From Candidatus Phelpsiimicrobium noxiivivens (GTDB taxonomy: Bacteria > Omnitrophota > Gorgyraeia > Velamenicoccales > Velamenicoccaceae), in assembly GCA_001873995.1 (NCBI GenBank), contig MNVR01000035.1, positions 28,397 through 92,396 on the forward strand: 64,000 bases of DNA. Reading direction: 5' to 3'. Every line of letters starts with the position of its first letter. Within the stretch, counting starts at the first letter, position 1. Of the stretch, positions 51,931 through 59,073 are shown in pieces. The position numbers and the translations under genes are program-made. Under the pieces are notes generated by a model. That model saw only the letters and a program-made list of their open reading frames with translations, had not been told where the DNA came from and did not search any database.

Positions 51931-52956
51931 CTACCTAATATGACAGGTTGGTTTTATGCCCTTTTTTTCAAAATAGCGCTGGTAATATTCTTCTGCTTTA
52001 TAAAAGTCTTTGGCTGCTGTGACCTCTGTCACAATGGATTTTTCAAATTTGCCTGATCCCTGGAGCCTCTTCTTGGACGCAAGAGCCATATTCTCCTGCT
52101 CGGGAGAATGATAAAAAATAGCTGAGCGATACTGACTACCCACGTCAGGACCCTGCCTGTTTAGTGTTGTAGGGTCATGCATATCCCAAAATACATCTAG
52201 CAACTTTTCGTAAGTGACAATGCCCGGGTCAAACTCTAATTCCACGGCCTCTGCATGGCCAGTCTTATTAGTACAAACATCTTTATAGGTGGGATCTTTG
52301 AATTGGCCGCCTGTATAACCTGCCGTTGTCCTGACAACGCCTTTGACTTGCGAAAATGCCGACTCAACACCCCAAAAACAACCCGCGGCAAAAGTGGCTT
52401 TTTCCAATTTTTGTTTTTTAGGCTTTCCTATTTTTACAAACGCAAGCGCTGCCGCGTTGATGCAATACCTTTTACCAGTAGGAAGCGGTCCGTCGTCAAA
52501 CACATGCCCCAGATGCGCGCCGCAGCGCGCGCAGAGCGCCTCTACTCTTGACATTCCCAGGCTTTCGTCCGCGCGCAGTTTGACGTTTAGATCAGAAACA
52601 GGCTCCCAAAAACTTGGCCAGCCGGTGCCTGATCCAAACTTTGTGCCAACCTTAAAAAGATCCGTGCCGCAATCAACACACTGATAAACTCCGTCTTCAC
52701 CTTTTTGAGGAAGCTGACAATGGCCGCTTGAAGGGATCTCAGTCCCCTTTAATCTTGTAATACGATACTGCTCAGGCGTAAGTATCTTTTGCCACTCGGC
52801 ATCTGTCTTGTGAACCTTATCAACATCCAGGATTTCGCCTAAAGCCGCGTCAAAGATCTTTATCTTTTCAATTTCCTTAGGAGACCCTTTCACAACACCT
52901 CCGGATATCAAAAAAAATAATAAAAAAACAATACTGATATTACGATATCTGAGCAC
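51931..52956 (-). CDS. msrBA: Exported MsrB-MsrA fusion, methionine sulfoxide reductase
   Basis: 341 residues from the GTG at 52956 (signal peptide [18 protein letters not shown]); a longer frame to 53010 would overlap the upstream gene. The MsrB domain (about 50-175) has CVDCG and CARCGAH zinc sites and the catalytic Cys in RYCINAAAL; the MsrA domain (about 185-340) has AAGCFWGVE. MsrB comes first, opposite to PilB-like orders but known in other fusions. Repairs both sulfoxide isomers in envelope proteins. Confidence 0.93.
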   Translation of the reverse strand: MLRYRNISIVFLLFFLISGGVVKGSPKEIEKIKIFDAALGEILDVDKVHKTDAEWQKILTPEQYRITRLKGTEIPSSGHCQLPQKGEDGVYQCVDCGTDLFKVGTKFGSGTGWPSFWEPVSDLNVKLRADESLGMSRVEALCARCGAHLGHVFDDGPLPTGKRYCINAAALAFVKIGKPKKQKLEKATFAAGCFWGVESAFSQVKGVVRTTAGYTGGQFKDPTYKDVCTNKTGHAEAVELEFDPGIVTYEKLLDVFWDMHDPTTLNRQGPDVGSQYRSAIFYHSPEQENMALASKKRLQGSGKFEKSIVTEVTAAKDFYKAEEYYQRYFEKKGIKPTCHIR

Positions 52957-52963
52957 GATATTC

Positions 52964-54205
52964 TTATTTTCCAAAAAGGGATTGTAGGGAACCGACTGTT
53001 TTTGTGACATCCTGAGAACTTGGCTTGATCAGGCCTGCCAGAGATCTCAGAAAACCGCTGAACTCCGGCTTATCAACTGTCCCTGTAATAGCGAAATTTA
53101 GTTTTACGGGATCTATCTTATTGAGGTTCTCGCAGATCATTGGAGCTGGCATAAAGCCGCCTGGCAGAAGCGCCATCCCCTTTGCCTTTAATTCGTGGCC
53201 GCTTAAAGAAAGAGAGTTGCGGGAATCAATTGAACCGTTCACGATATTCGTCTTAGAATCAAGATCAAGCATACCCCTGATGACTTCAACGGGAAGCGAA
53301 TCCTCATATATAAAACGCGCAGCGTCAAGATCTACATCTTTAAGTTTGATATCAAATACAGCCTTATCATCTTTCCCAGCGACAGCCCTATTATAGCGAA
53401 ATTCAAGGCGTCCGCCAGCCGCCCCTTTCGTCATTATCGCGCCGGCTAAATAAAACTTAGCTAACTGTAAACCAAGCTCGGGATCAATACCAAGGCTGCC
53501 TATAGAAGCCGTAGCCTTATCTATATCAATTTCCCTGCCATCCTGTGATCTAAGTTTTATGGATAAGTCACTTAGGACAACGCTGCCAGCTTGCAGGACA
53601 TATCTGCCTGCGGCTGTTTTAAAGTGCGCCCTTCTGCCTTTCGGCAAGCTGGATATTTCTCTAGATACGCCTTTTGCGGCTTTCTTCGCCTCCTGGGCAT
53701 GGGCCAGCGCCTGCGGCGCTTTTCCTTTCTTTTTCAAAAGGCTATAGGCCTTAGAAAACCAATCCTGTTTACCTTTAACCATATCAAAAAGCCCCGGTTT
53801 AGCTTTAACGCCATCCTTTTGCCGCGCGGATTTCTGGATATTGAATGTTCCGTCTGGAGAACCCTCAAGATCTACCTGGACGCTATTTAAGGCTACGGAA
53901 GATATTACAAATCGCTTGGATAAGAGGCCTAAAGCGCTTAAACGAACAGACGCGTCCTTTACACCTATGATCCGCGTGTCTTCTTTATCCGGATCAAAGA
54001 TCTTCAGATCTTTTATGCCTAAAGACAAGGCCAAAGGCCAGACATTTATCCGCCCGATATATATTTTTGTATTTGCTTCCTTATTTATCTTATCAATAAT
54101 AAAAGTACTCAGGGCAGGGCTTATGGCCAAACCGACGACAAAATGAAATGCCGCAAGGCCGACTACCAAAATAATAAGATTTTTTATATTCAGATCCTTC
54201 TTCAC
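52964..54205 (-). CDS. AsmA/DUF748-like envelope protein (413 aa)
   Basis: N-terminal membrane helix ([18 protein letters not shown]), then a DUF748-like domain: [20 protein letters not shown] and [21 protein letters not shown] charged middle (about 130-200) contains Lys/Ala-rich helix. Probably in envelope lipid transport by family. ATGA overlap with the frameshifted DUF2062 gene upstream. Confidence 0.75.
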   Translation of the reverse strand: MKKDLNIKNLIILVVGLAAFHFVVGLAISPALSTFIIDKINKEANTKIYIGRINVWPLALSLGIKDLKIFDPDKEDTRIIGVKDASVRLSALGLLSKRFVISSVALNSVQVDLEGSPDGTFNIQKSARQKDGVKAKPGLFDMVKGKQDWFSKAYSLLKKKGKAPQALAHAQEAKKAAKGVSREISSLPKGRRAHFKTAAGRYVLQAGSVVLSDLSIKLRSQDGREIDIDKATASIGSLGIDPELGLQLAKFYLAGAIMTKGAAGGRLEFRYNRAVAGKDDKAVFDIKLKDVDLDAARFIYEDSLPVEVIRGMLDLDSKTNIVNGSIDSRNSLSLSGHELKAKGMALLPGGFMPAPMICENLNKIDPVKLNFAITGTVDKPEFSGFLRSLAGLIKPSSQDVTKTVGSLQSLFGK

Positions 54206-54745
54206 TCTGTCTTGCTCCTTATAACATCCATTTTTTTAATGACTGTGTTTACTGCTTTAAATTTTTTTAAACGTAAGGCAAAACGCGAGTTCTGTATTTT
54301 GCGTATGTTGTGCTCAATAGATCTGACATATATGAAATTAGCAAGAAAATAAACGGGTGAGAGAAGTATGAAAGAAAGCGCTAAGCCACCCGCGATAAGG
54401 GTATTGTTTAAGTCAAGAAGCGCTACGATAGGCAGCCCCGTGACAAAACTCCAGAAGCCGGTAAGAAAAGACGCGTCTACCAGAAGATATCCTCCTATTA
54501 CGGTCTGCAAGATTACTTGCGCCTAGCACATATAACAATTTGAATAAAGGCAGCGTAACTGCCGTGGACGATCTATTTATGTTAAATAAGAAAAAGAATA
54601 TAAAAAGTAACAAAGCCATTGGCCCGTTTAAAGGTATAAAACCTAAAAACAGCCCTAAGCATACACCCCTTGCCACCTGCGCCGGGGTAATATTCAGCTC
54701 AAGTAAAGTCACGATCCTCGCGGGTATATCAATAAATGAAAACAT
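54202..54745 (-). pseudogene. DUF2062-type membrane protein, frameshifted
   Basis: The first part (54745 to about 54510) encodes AGVCLGLFLGFIPLNGP-like sequence typical of DUF2062/TIGR03546 proteins; after LLYVLGASNLADR the frame is lost. The rest (IGGYLLVDASFLTGFW..., ending at 54202) continues in another frame. Removing one A in GTAATAGG near 54500 restores a 180-residue protein. Start and stop keep normal operon overlaps (TAATG and ATGA), so the break is recent or an assembly error. Confidence 0.75.
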
Positions 54746-55551
54746 TATCTTGTGAATGGATTGCGTTTAGTCCGGCTGCCCGCGCCGAATTTCTTCCAAG
54801 GCTGAGGCGCGCCTCCGGCTGTTTTCCATGGCCTGGCTGGCCCGTCGCCTTTCTGCCGAGCCCCAAATGCTGCTCCGGTTTTCTTCCAAGGCCTTGATAC
54901 TCCCTGAGTCTTTTTCCAGGCCCCGGGCGCGCCTTCAGCTCTTTTCCAATATCCGGATGATGTTGTGCCAGTTTTTTTACACGGCCTTGGCGCTCCTTCT
55001 GTTTTCTTCCAGTGACTAGGCCCTGCTTCGAGCCTCTTCCAGGGATTAGCCTTTCCTTCAGCTGTCTTCCAGGGCCTGAATTCGCCTTCACGTTTCTTCC
55101 AGGGTTTAGCCTCACCTTCAGTTTTCTTCCAGGGCCTAACCTCACCCTCGCGTTTATGCCAAGGTTTAGCTCCACCTTCTTTTTTTCGCTCCCGCGACGG
55201 AAATCTGCCAGGCCATGTGCCGCGCGCGGGCCTATTGCCTTCATATTCTTTTTTCTTCTCATAAGACGGATCATGCCAGGTTGTTATCGGGTCTGGCTTT
55301 TTCTCTTCCGTTTTAACACGCGCCTGGCTCACATTAAGAGGCCGGCCCATGAATTCCTTATCGTTCAAAGCGGCTATAGCAGCGCCTGCCTGTTGGCCAT
55401 CGGGCATCTCCACAAATCCGAACCCCCTGGACTTTGCCTCTTTCTTCTCCATGACGATAACAACAGAGGATACGCTACCAAAACCTTCAAATAAGGTTTT
55501 GATATCCGCCTCTTTGGCGTCAAACGACAGATTACCTACGAACATTTTCAT
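54745..55551 (-). CDS. RRM RNA-binding protein with repetitive basic tail
   Basis: 268 residues. The RRM (1-80) has RNP2 KMFVGNLSF and RNP1 SRGFGFVEM, like small bacterial Rbp proteins. From about 110 onward there are about ten imperfect 10-residue units built around PWKKxEGE, making a Lys/Trp/Gly-rich, likely disordered tail. Small bacterial RRM proteins are normally about 80-110 residues, so the tail is unusual. A second ATG at 55545 is possible. Followed by the DUF2062 gene with TAATG overlap. Confidence 0.9.
   Translation of the reverse strand: MKMFVGNLSFDAKEADIKTLFEGFGSVSSVVIVMEKKEAKSRGFGFVEMPDGQQAGAAIAALNDKEFMGRPLNVSQARVKTEEKKPDPITTWHDPSYEKKKEYEGNRPARGTWPGRFPSRERKKEGGAKPWHKREGEVRPWKKTEGEAKPWKKREGEFRPWKTAEGKANPWKRLEAGPSHWKKTEGAPRPCKKTGTTSSGYWKRAEGAPGAWKKTQGVSRPWKKTGAAFGARQKGDGPARPWKTAGGAPQPWKKFGAGSRTKRNPFTR
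54760..55190 (-). repeat. Imperfect 30-bp minisatellite in the RRM gene
   Basis: DNA encoding the PWKKxEGE units recurs with about 30-bp spacing, most regularly between 55020 and 55170, where CTTCCAGGG blocks (plus strand) repeat. Further units are degenerate. It keeps the reading frame throughout. Confidence 0.6.
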
Positions 55552-55558
55552 GTTTTAT

Positions 55559-55588
55559 ATTATACCTTCAAAAAAACAAAATAGCCAA
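55559..55588 (-). promoter_or_regulatory. Promoter of the RRM gene, leaderless type
   Basis: TTGGCT (55588-55583), 18-bp spacer, perfect TATAAT (55564-55559), then 7 nt to the ATG at 55551. Divergent from the ispH promoter. Confidence 0.6.
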
Positions 55589-55602
55589 GCTAAAAATATA
55601 TA

Positions 55603-55631
55603 TTGCGGAGAAAATTAAATCTTATTAGAAT
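55603..55631 (+). promoter_or_regulatory. ispH promoter, leaderless type
   Basis: TTGCGG (55603-55608), 17-bp spacer, TAGAAT (55626-55631), then 6 nt to the ispH ATG at 55638. No ribosome-binding site. Confidence 0.65.
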
Positions 55632-55637
55632 GATCTC

Positions 55638-56477
55638 ATGAAAATAAATCTAGCCAGGTCGGCGGGTTTCTGCTTTGGCGTAAAAAGGGCGATTGATATA
55701 GCTTATAGGACGCTTTTAAGCAATAAGAACGTTTATATGCTAGGCAATATAGTTCACAACGAAAAAGTGGCAAAAAAACTAAAAAATGCAGGATTAAAAA
55801 AGACCGAAAAACTTAACAACGGAAAGAACAAAATACTCTTGATACGCGCTCATGGCGCAAGCCTACGCACTATAAATAAAGCCAGAAAACTAGGATACAG
55901 GATCGTAGACGCTACTTGCCCTATGGTCAAAGAGATCCACAGGCTGGCGCGGCAAGCGGAGTCCGAAGGCAGAGCAATAATAGTCATCGGAGATAAAAAA
56001 CACGATGAAGTGCGCGGCATCATAGGCCAGCTAAAAATAAAAGCGATAGTGATCTCCGGACCGGAAGATGTGCCTTTGGAAAAGATAAAAAAAATAAAAA
56101 AGGCCGCGATCGTGGCGCAATCAACTCAGAACATCGTCAAGGTGCTAAAGATCGCAGAACTATTAAGACATCATATCAGGGATCTAAAATTCTTTAATAC
56201 CATCTGCCAACCTACAAGGACAAAACAACAAGAGATGCAAAATATGCCGTTGGAAAATGACGCGATGATCATTATAGGCTCTAAGGCCAGCGCCAATACT
56301 CAAAGGTTATATGAGATCTCAAGATCGCTCAATGCAAGAAGCTACTGGGTCAGATCAAAAAAAGACATAAAACCCAGGTGGTTTAAGGAAGTCCGATCGG
56401 TGGGCATAACTGCAGGGGCGTCTACTCCGAATGATACGACAAAAGAGATCGTAGCCTACATAAAAAAGATAGCTTAA
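55638..56477 (+). CDS. ispH: 4-hydroxy-3-methylbut-2-enyl diphosphate reductase
   Basis: Last step of the MEP isoprenoid pathway. 279 residues beginning MKINLARSAGFCFGVKRAI; cluster cysteines in GFCFGV, ATCPMV and NTICQPT. GITAGASTPN near the end is typical. It supplies IPP/DMAPP used by the polyprenyl synthase at 20052. Confidence 0.96.
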   Translation: MKINLARSAGFCFGVKRAIDIAYRTLLSNKNVYMLGNIVHNEKVAKKLKNAGLKKTEKLNNGKNKILLIRAHGASLRTINKARKLGYRIVDATCPMVKEIHRLARQAESEGRAIIVIGDKKHDEVRGIIGQLKIKAIVISGPEDVPLEKIKKIKKAAIVAQSTQNIVKVLKIAELLRHHIRDLKFFNTICQPTRTKQQEMQNMPLENDAMIIIGSKASANTQRLYEISRSLNARSYWVRSKKDIKPRWFKEVRSVGITAGASTPNDTTKEIVAYIKKIA

Positions 56478-56478
56478 A

Positions 56479-57038
56479 CTATCCTATTAATATCTCCAAT
56501 TTGCTATTTTTATTCCTTAAAGTAGACCCGTGGCATGTGCTGAGTATGAACATATCGGCTAAGCTTGTTTTATCTAATGGATAAGTGCATAAGGCCTCAA
56601 CTCTTGACCCGCGGATAACGGCGTCTGCTTCATTTTCATAAAGGAGCATCTCATCCTTTTCTTCTTCAGGTAAGAAAGATCTCCGCTTACGCGCATACCG
56701 TCAAACCCCAGGTTTAAGGCCTCCTCTAATAATTTACCAAAGCTCTCCAGGGTATCAGATCTAATGAACTTACCTGACCTGCTATATATGGACTTAGCTT
56801 CAAACAATCTCAGCTGGCCTTTATCCATATATTCTTTTAGCCCATCAATATTTTCACTTAAGGCCTGCCGCGCTTCCTCCAACGCGAGAGATCCAGGAAC
56901 AGCCCAAACGCAAAACTTATTACGCCCAAGCCCTTCCCTGAAATACGGCGCTACTAATTCAAACAGGTCTTTGCTTGAACCGTAGAACAGACACATGTGT
57001 TTATGTTTAAAATGGCTATTTGAAATTATGCTTTCCAT
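56479..57038 (-). pseudogene. MEDS-domain protein, frameshifted
   Basis: The intact frame (57038 to 56574) starts like MEDS sensors (KHMCLFYGSSKDLFELVAPYF; GFDGMRVSGDLSY). After that the normal continuation lies in another frame: PEEEKDEMLLYENEADAV, then CTYPLDKTSLADMF, ending at TAG 56479-56481. One missing base in CTTTCTTACC near 56680 would explain it. Without correction the protein loses its C-terminal third. MEDS domains are linked to methanogen/methylotroph-type sensing. Confidence 0.75.
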
Positions 57039-57070
57039 CTTATTTTTATATTATCCCCATCATCTGACGC

Positions 57071-57076
57071 TGTCAA
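57071..57076 (-). promoter_or_regulatory. -35 box upstream of the MEDS gene
   Basis: Perfect TTGACA on the minus strand, 17 bp before TAATAT (57053-57048). Start site near 57041 would give a 3-nt leader before the ATG at 57038. Confidence 0.5.
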
Positions 57077-57119
57077 AGTATATAAATTAGCGCCCATTCT
57101 GCAAAAATATACCCCTTTT

Positions 57120-57365
57120 TTAACGCACTTTTTCAGGATGGCAGAGATATTCAGATTTAACAGCGGTTCGGCCGCAACTATTGCAAATATAAATTATATC
57201 TTTAAGCTTATCCGCGCATAAATGCCTGGCATTTGGAATAAACGCGCCGCACCAATCGCATTTTTTATGCGAGAGCTGCCGCGGCACGCAGAGATGCCCA
57301 TTGTCTGGCGCTAACTTATGGCACGTAGGACATTTTTCTTTTGTTTGCTTTTTAACTTTTGGCAT
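57120..57365 (-). CDS. Small zinc-ribbon protein
   Basis: 81 residues from the ATG at 57365, which follows AGGAGG. Three CxxC-type pairs (CPTCHK, CDWCGA, CNSCGR), each followed by a further Cys (HLC, HLC, LC), suggest two or three zinc knuckles. Function unknown. Promoter at 57390-57418. Confidence 0.85.
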   Translation of the reverse strand: MPKVKKQTKEKCPTCHKLAPDNGHLCVPRQLSHKKCDWCGAFIPNARHLCADKLKDIIYICNSCGRTAVKSEYLCHPEKVR

Positions 57366-57389
57366 GAAAAACCTCCTTTTCTTATCTTC

Positions 57390-57418
57390 ATTATACCCCT
57401 CATAAAACAAAAAGCCAA
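57390..57418 (-). promoter_or_regulatory. Promoter of the zinc-ribbon gene
   Basis: TTGGCT (57418-57413), 17-bp spacer, perfect TATAAT (57395-57390). The -35 lies inside the 3' arm of the small-RNA terminator. Start site near 57383 leaves an 18-nt leader with AGGAGG. Confidence 0.55.
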
Positions 57419-57516
57419 GGCACCAATCGCCTTGGCTATTACTGAAACAAAAACCGCGGGAGGACCAAACAGGCTGTTACGTTCAACTTCCGATCTGCTC
57501 CTTCGCCTGTCCTCCC
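57409..57516 (-). ncRNA. Candidate small structured RNA of about 105 nt
   Basis: From the predicted start at 57516 the RNA begins GGGAGGAC, which pairs perfectly with GTCCTCCC at 57465-57458. An inner AGGC/GCCT helix and a 30-nt loop lie between. After a U-rich linker comes a perfect 8-bp hairpin (57436-57429 with 57421-57414) and TTTTT. A promoter, helix and terminator are all in place and no open frame of note exists. I do not recognise an RNA family. Confidence 0.6.
57413..57436 (-). terminator. Rho-independent terminator of the small RNA
   Basis: Perfect stem GCCAAGGC/GCCTTGGC with a 7-nt loop, followed on the minus strand by TTTTTG. Confidence 0.85.
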
Positions 57517-57522
57517 AAGCAA

Positions 57523-57551
57523 AGTATATAATACTTACCTGACGATTACAA
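57523..57551 (-). promoter_or_regulatory. Promoter of the small RNA
   Basis: TTGTAA (57551-57546), 17-bp spacer, TATACT (57528-57523), then 6 nt to the G that opens the GGGAGGAC helix. It lies just downstream of the pyruvate kinase stop. Confidence 0.65.
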
Positions 57552-57563
57552 GGGGTTCTGATC

Positions 57564-58571
57564 TCAAACGTGAGTTTCAGTGAATTTAATGATCTGGTTC
57601 ATCATATCTACCGTTTCAACAGGGTGTTTTCCAACTGCTGTTTCCGCGGAAAGCATGAGGTGATCAGAGCCGTCAAGAAGAGCGTTAGCAACGTCAGTAA
57701 CTTCGGCGCGCGTCGGCCTTAAGCGCTCAGTCATACTCTCAAGCATTTGGGTCGCGGTGATCACGATTTTTTTTACGCGGTTGCATTTTTTAATGATCAT
57801 CTTCTGGACTACGGCTATTTCATAAATAGGTATCGAGACCCCCATATCCCCGCGCGCTATCATGATACCGTCAGAAACAGCGATAATCTCATCAATATTT
57901 CTTATGCCATCCCTATTTTCAATTTTAGCGATTATTTTACAATCGGGGCGCCTATCTTTAACTGAATCCCTGAAACTTAGAATATCTTTCTTGTCCCTCA
58001 CAAATGACTGAGCGATATAGTCTACTTTATTTTTTAAGCTGAACTCTATATCTTTTTTATCCTTATCAGTCAAACCGCTGAACCTAAGATGAGCATCGGG
58101 TATATTTATGCCCTTATATTCCTTTAAGGCTCCAGGAACGATGACTTCCGTCTGAAGGCAGCGTTTATTACCTGATCTGACTTTAAGCGCGATATTGCCG
58201 TCATCAATGTATATCAGCGAACCATTTTTTATATCGCTTAAAGGCCCATCGTAATCAAAAGGTATCAAGTTTTTGTCACGGAGGACTGCTTCATTACTCA
58301 AGAAAAGTATCTGCCTTTTTTTCAAAGAGATCTCTTGTTTGAGTTTTCCTATTCTTATCCTATAACCCTCTAAATCGCCTAATATCATTAGATGCCTTGA
58401 ATATTTTTTATTCAAGACCCTTATTAAGCGAATATTTTTCGCGTGCGTAGCGTGGTTTCCGTGAGAAAAATTAAGGCGGGCTACATCCATACCCGCGAGC
58501 ATCATCTTTCTCAAGATAGAATAATTGCCGCTAGCAGGCCCTATAGTACAGATTATTTTTGTCTTAACCAT
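57564..58571 (-). CDS. pyk: Pyruvate kinase, catalytic core only
   Basis: 335 residues, compared with about 470 in most bacteria: it ends after the barrel and lacks the C-terminal regulatory domain. Motifs [39 protein letters not shown] and TATQMLESM are present. The usual GPKIR substrate loop reads GYRIRIG. It may be an unregulated enzyme or have shifted specificity. Confidence 0.88.
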   Translation of the reverse strand: MVKTKIICTIGPASGNYSILRKMMLAGMDVARLNFSHGNHATHAKNIRLIRVLNKKYSRHLMILGDLEGYRIRIGKLKQEISLKKRQILFLSNEAVLRDKNLIPFDYDGPLSDIKNGSLIYIDDGNIALKVRSGNKRCLQTEVIVPGALKEYKGINIPDAHLRFSGLTDKDKKDIEFSLKNKVDYIAQSFVRDKKDILSFRDSVKDRRPDCKIIAKIENRDGIRNIDEIIAVSDGIMIARGDMGVSIPIYEIAVVQKMIIKKCNRVKKIVITATQMLESMTERLRPTRAEVTDVANALLDGSDHLMLSAETAVGKHPVETVDMMNQIIKFTETHV

Positions 58572-58596
58572 ATTAATTGACCTTCAGCAGCCAACA

Positions 58597-58950
58597 TTAC
58601 TTATCTATATCTTTTCCATCAACATGAAATTTATGAAGCATCCTGTGCGCTATGGGCGCCAAAACTATACCCATAACTGCGATAAACACAAGCCCGCTAA
58701 AAAGAGCATAGAACGACGCGAAGACCTTTGCGACCGGACTGACAAGAATATTCACCGGGTCCATGCCGCCCAAGATCATAGACGCGTTCAGAAGCGCGTC
58801 AACCCAATCTAAACCCGCTATCCAATGATAACCTACAACCCCGATGAACAAAGCGGCCAAGATCAACACAATGGCCATACCAACATATATAGCTACCCTT
58901 CTTACAAAAACATGGACCGGAGCTATTTTTTGATGTTTTTGTTCAAACAT
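58597..58950 (-). CDS. Small integral membrane protein, ion-channel-like
   Basis: 117 residues with two to three transmembrane helices (IYVGMAIVLILAALFIGVVGYH; FASFYALFSGLVFIAVMGIVL). The pattern TM, WIAGLDWVDALLNASMILGGMDP, TM resembles two-helix K+-channel-type proteins, but the selectivity sequence is missing. Upstream is a 30-codon frame ending 3 nt before its start; pyk follows after 25 bp. Confidence 0.75.
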   Translation of the reverse strand: MFEQKHQKIAPVHVFVRRVAIYVGMAIVLILAALFIGVVGYHWIAGLDWVDALLNASMILGGMDPVNILVSPVAKVFASFYALFSGLVFIAVMGIVLAPIAHRMLHKFHVDGKDIDK

Positions 58951-58953
58951 ATT

Positions 58954-59046
58954 TCAAACCTGCTTTCTTAAAACTGCTTTACTCCTATATCTACACCTGA
59001 TAAACTCAACTATCGCGGCAGCCAAAACTACCCACGCTGCTGACAT
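58954..59046 (-). CDS. Possible 30-aa membrane peptide
   Basis: ATG at 59046 to TGA at 58956-58954. Translation is MSAAWVVLAAAIVEF followed by a basic tail: one short hydrophobic helix with positive residues after it. The stop is 3 nt before the next ATG, a layout typical of translational coupling. No clear ribosome-binding site. Confidence 0.4.
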   Translation of the reverse strand: MSAAWVVLAAAIVEFIRCRYRSKAVLRKQV

Positions 59047-59073
59047 CCTTAGCGGATCTTTCTAATATATTAT

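Noticed and set aside
54780..55494. Genes on the plus strand opposite the RRM repeats
   Set aside because: These frames are shadows of the low-complexity repeat; their translations are Pro/Ser/Phe-rich and match no family.
57487..57496. Ten bases identical to the start of a common sequencing adapter (AGATCGGAAG on the minus strand)
   Set aside because: The following bases differ and the stretch lies in the loop of a symmetrical hairpin with its own promoter and terminator, so chance is more likely than contamination.
57458..57516. Glycine-riboswitch-like or SRP-like RNA
   Set aside because: CGAAGGAGCA resembles part of the glycine aptamer and GAAGGAGCAG part of SRP RNA, but other conserved segments of both are missing.
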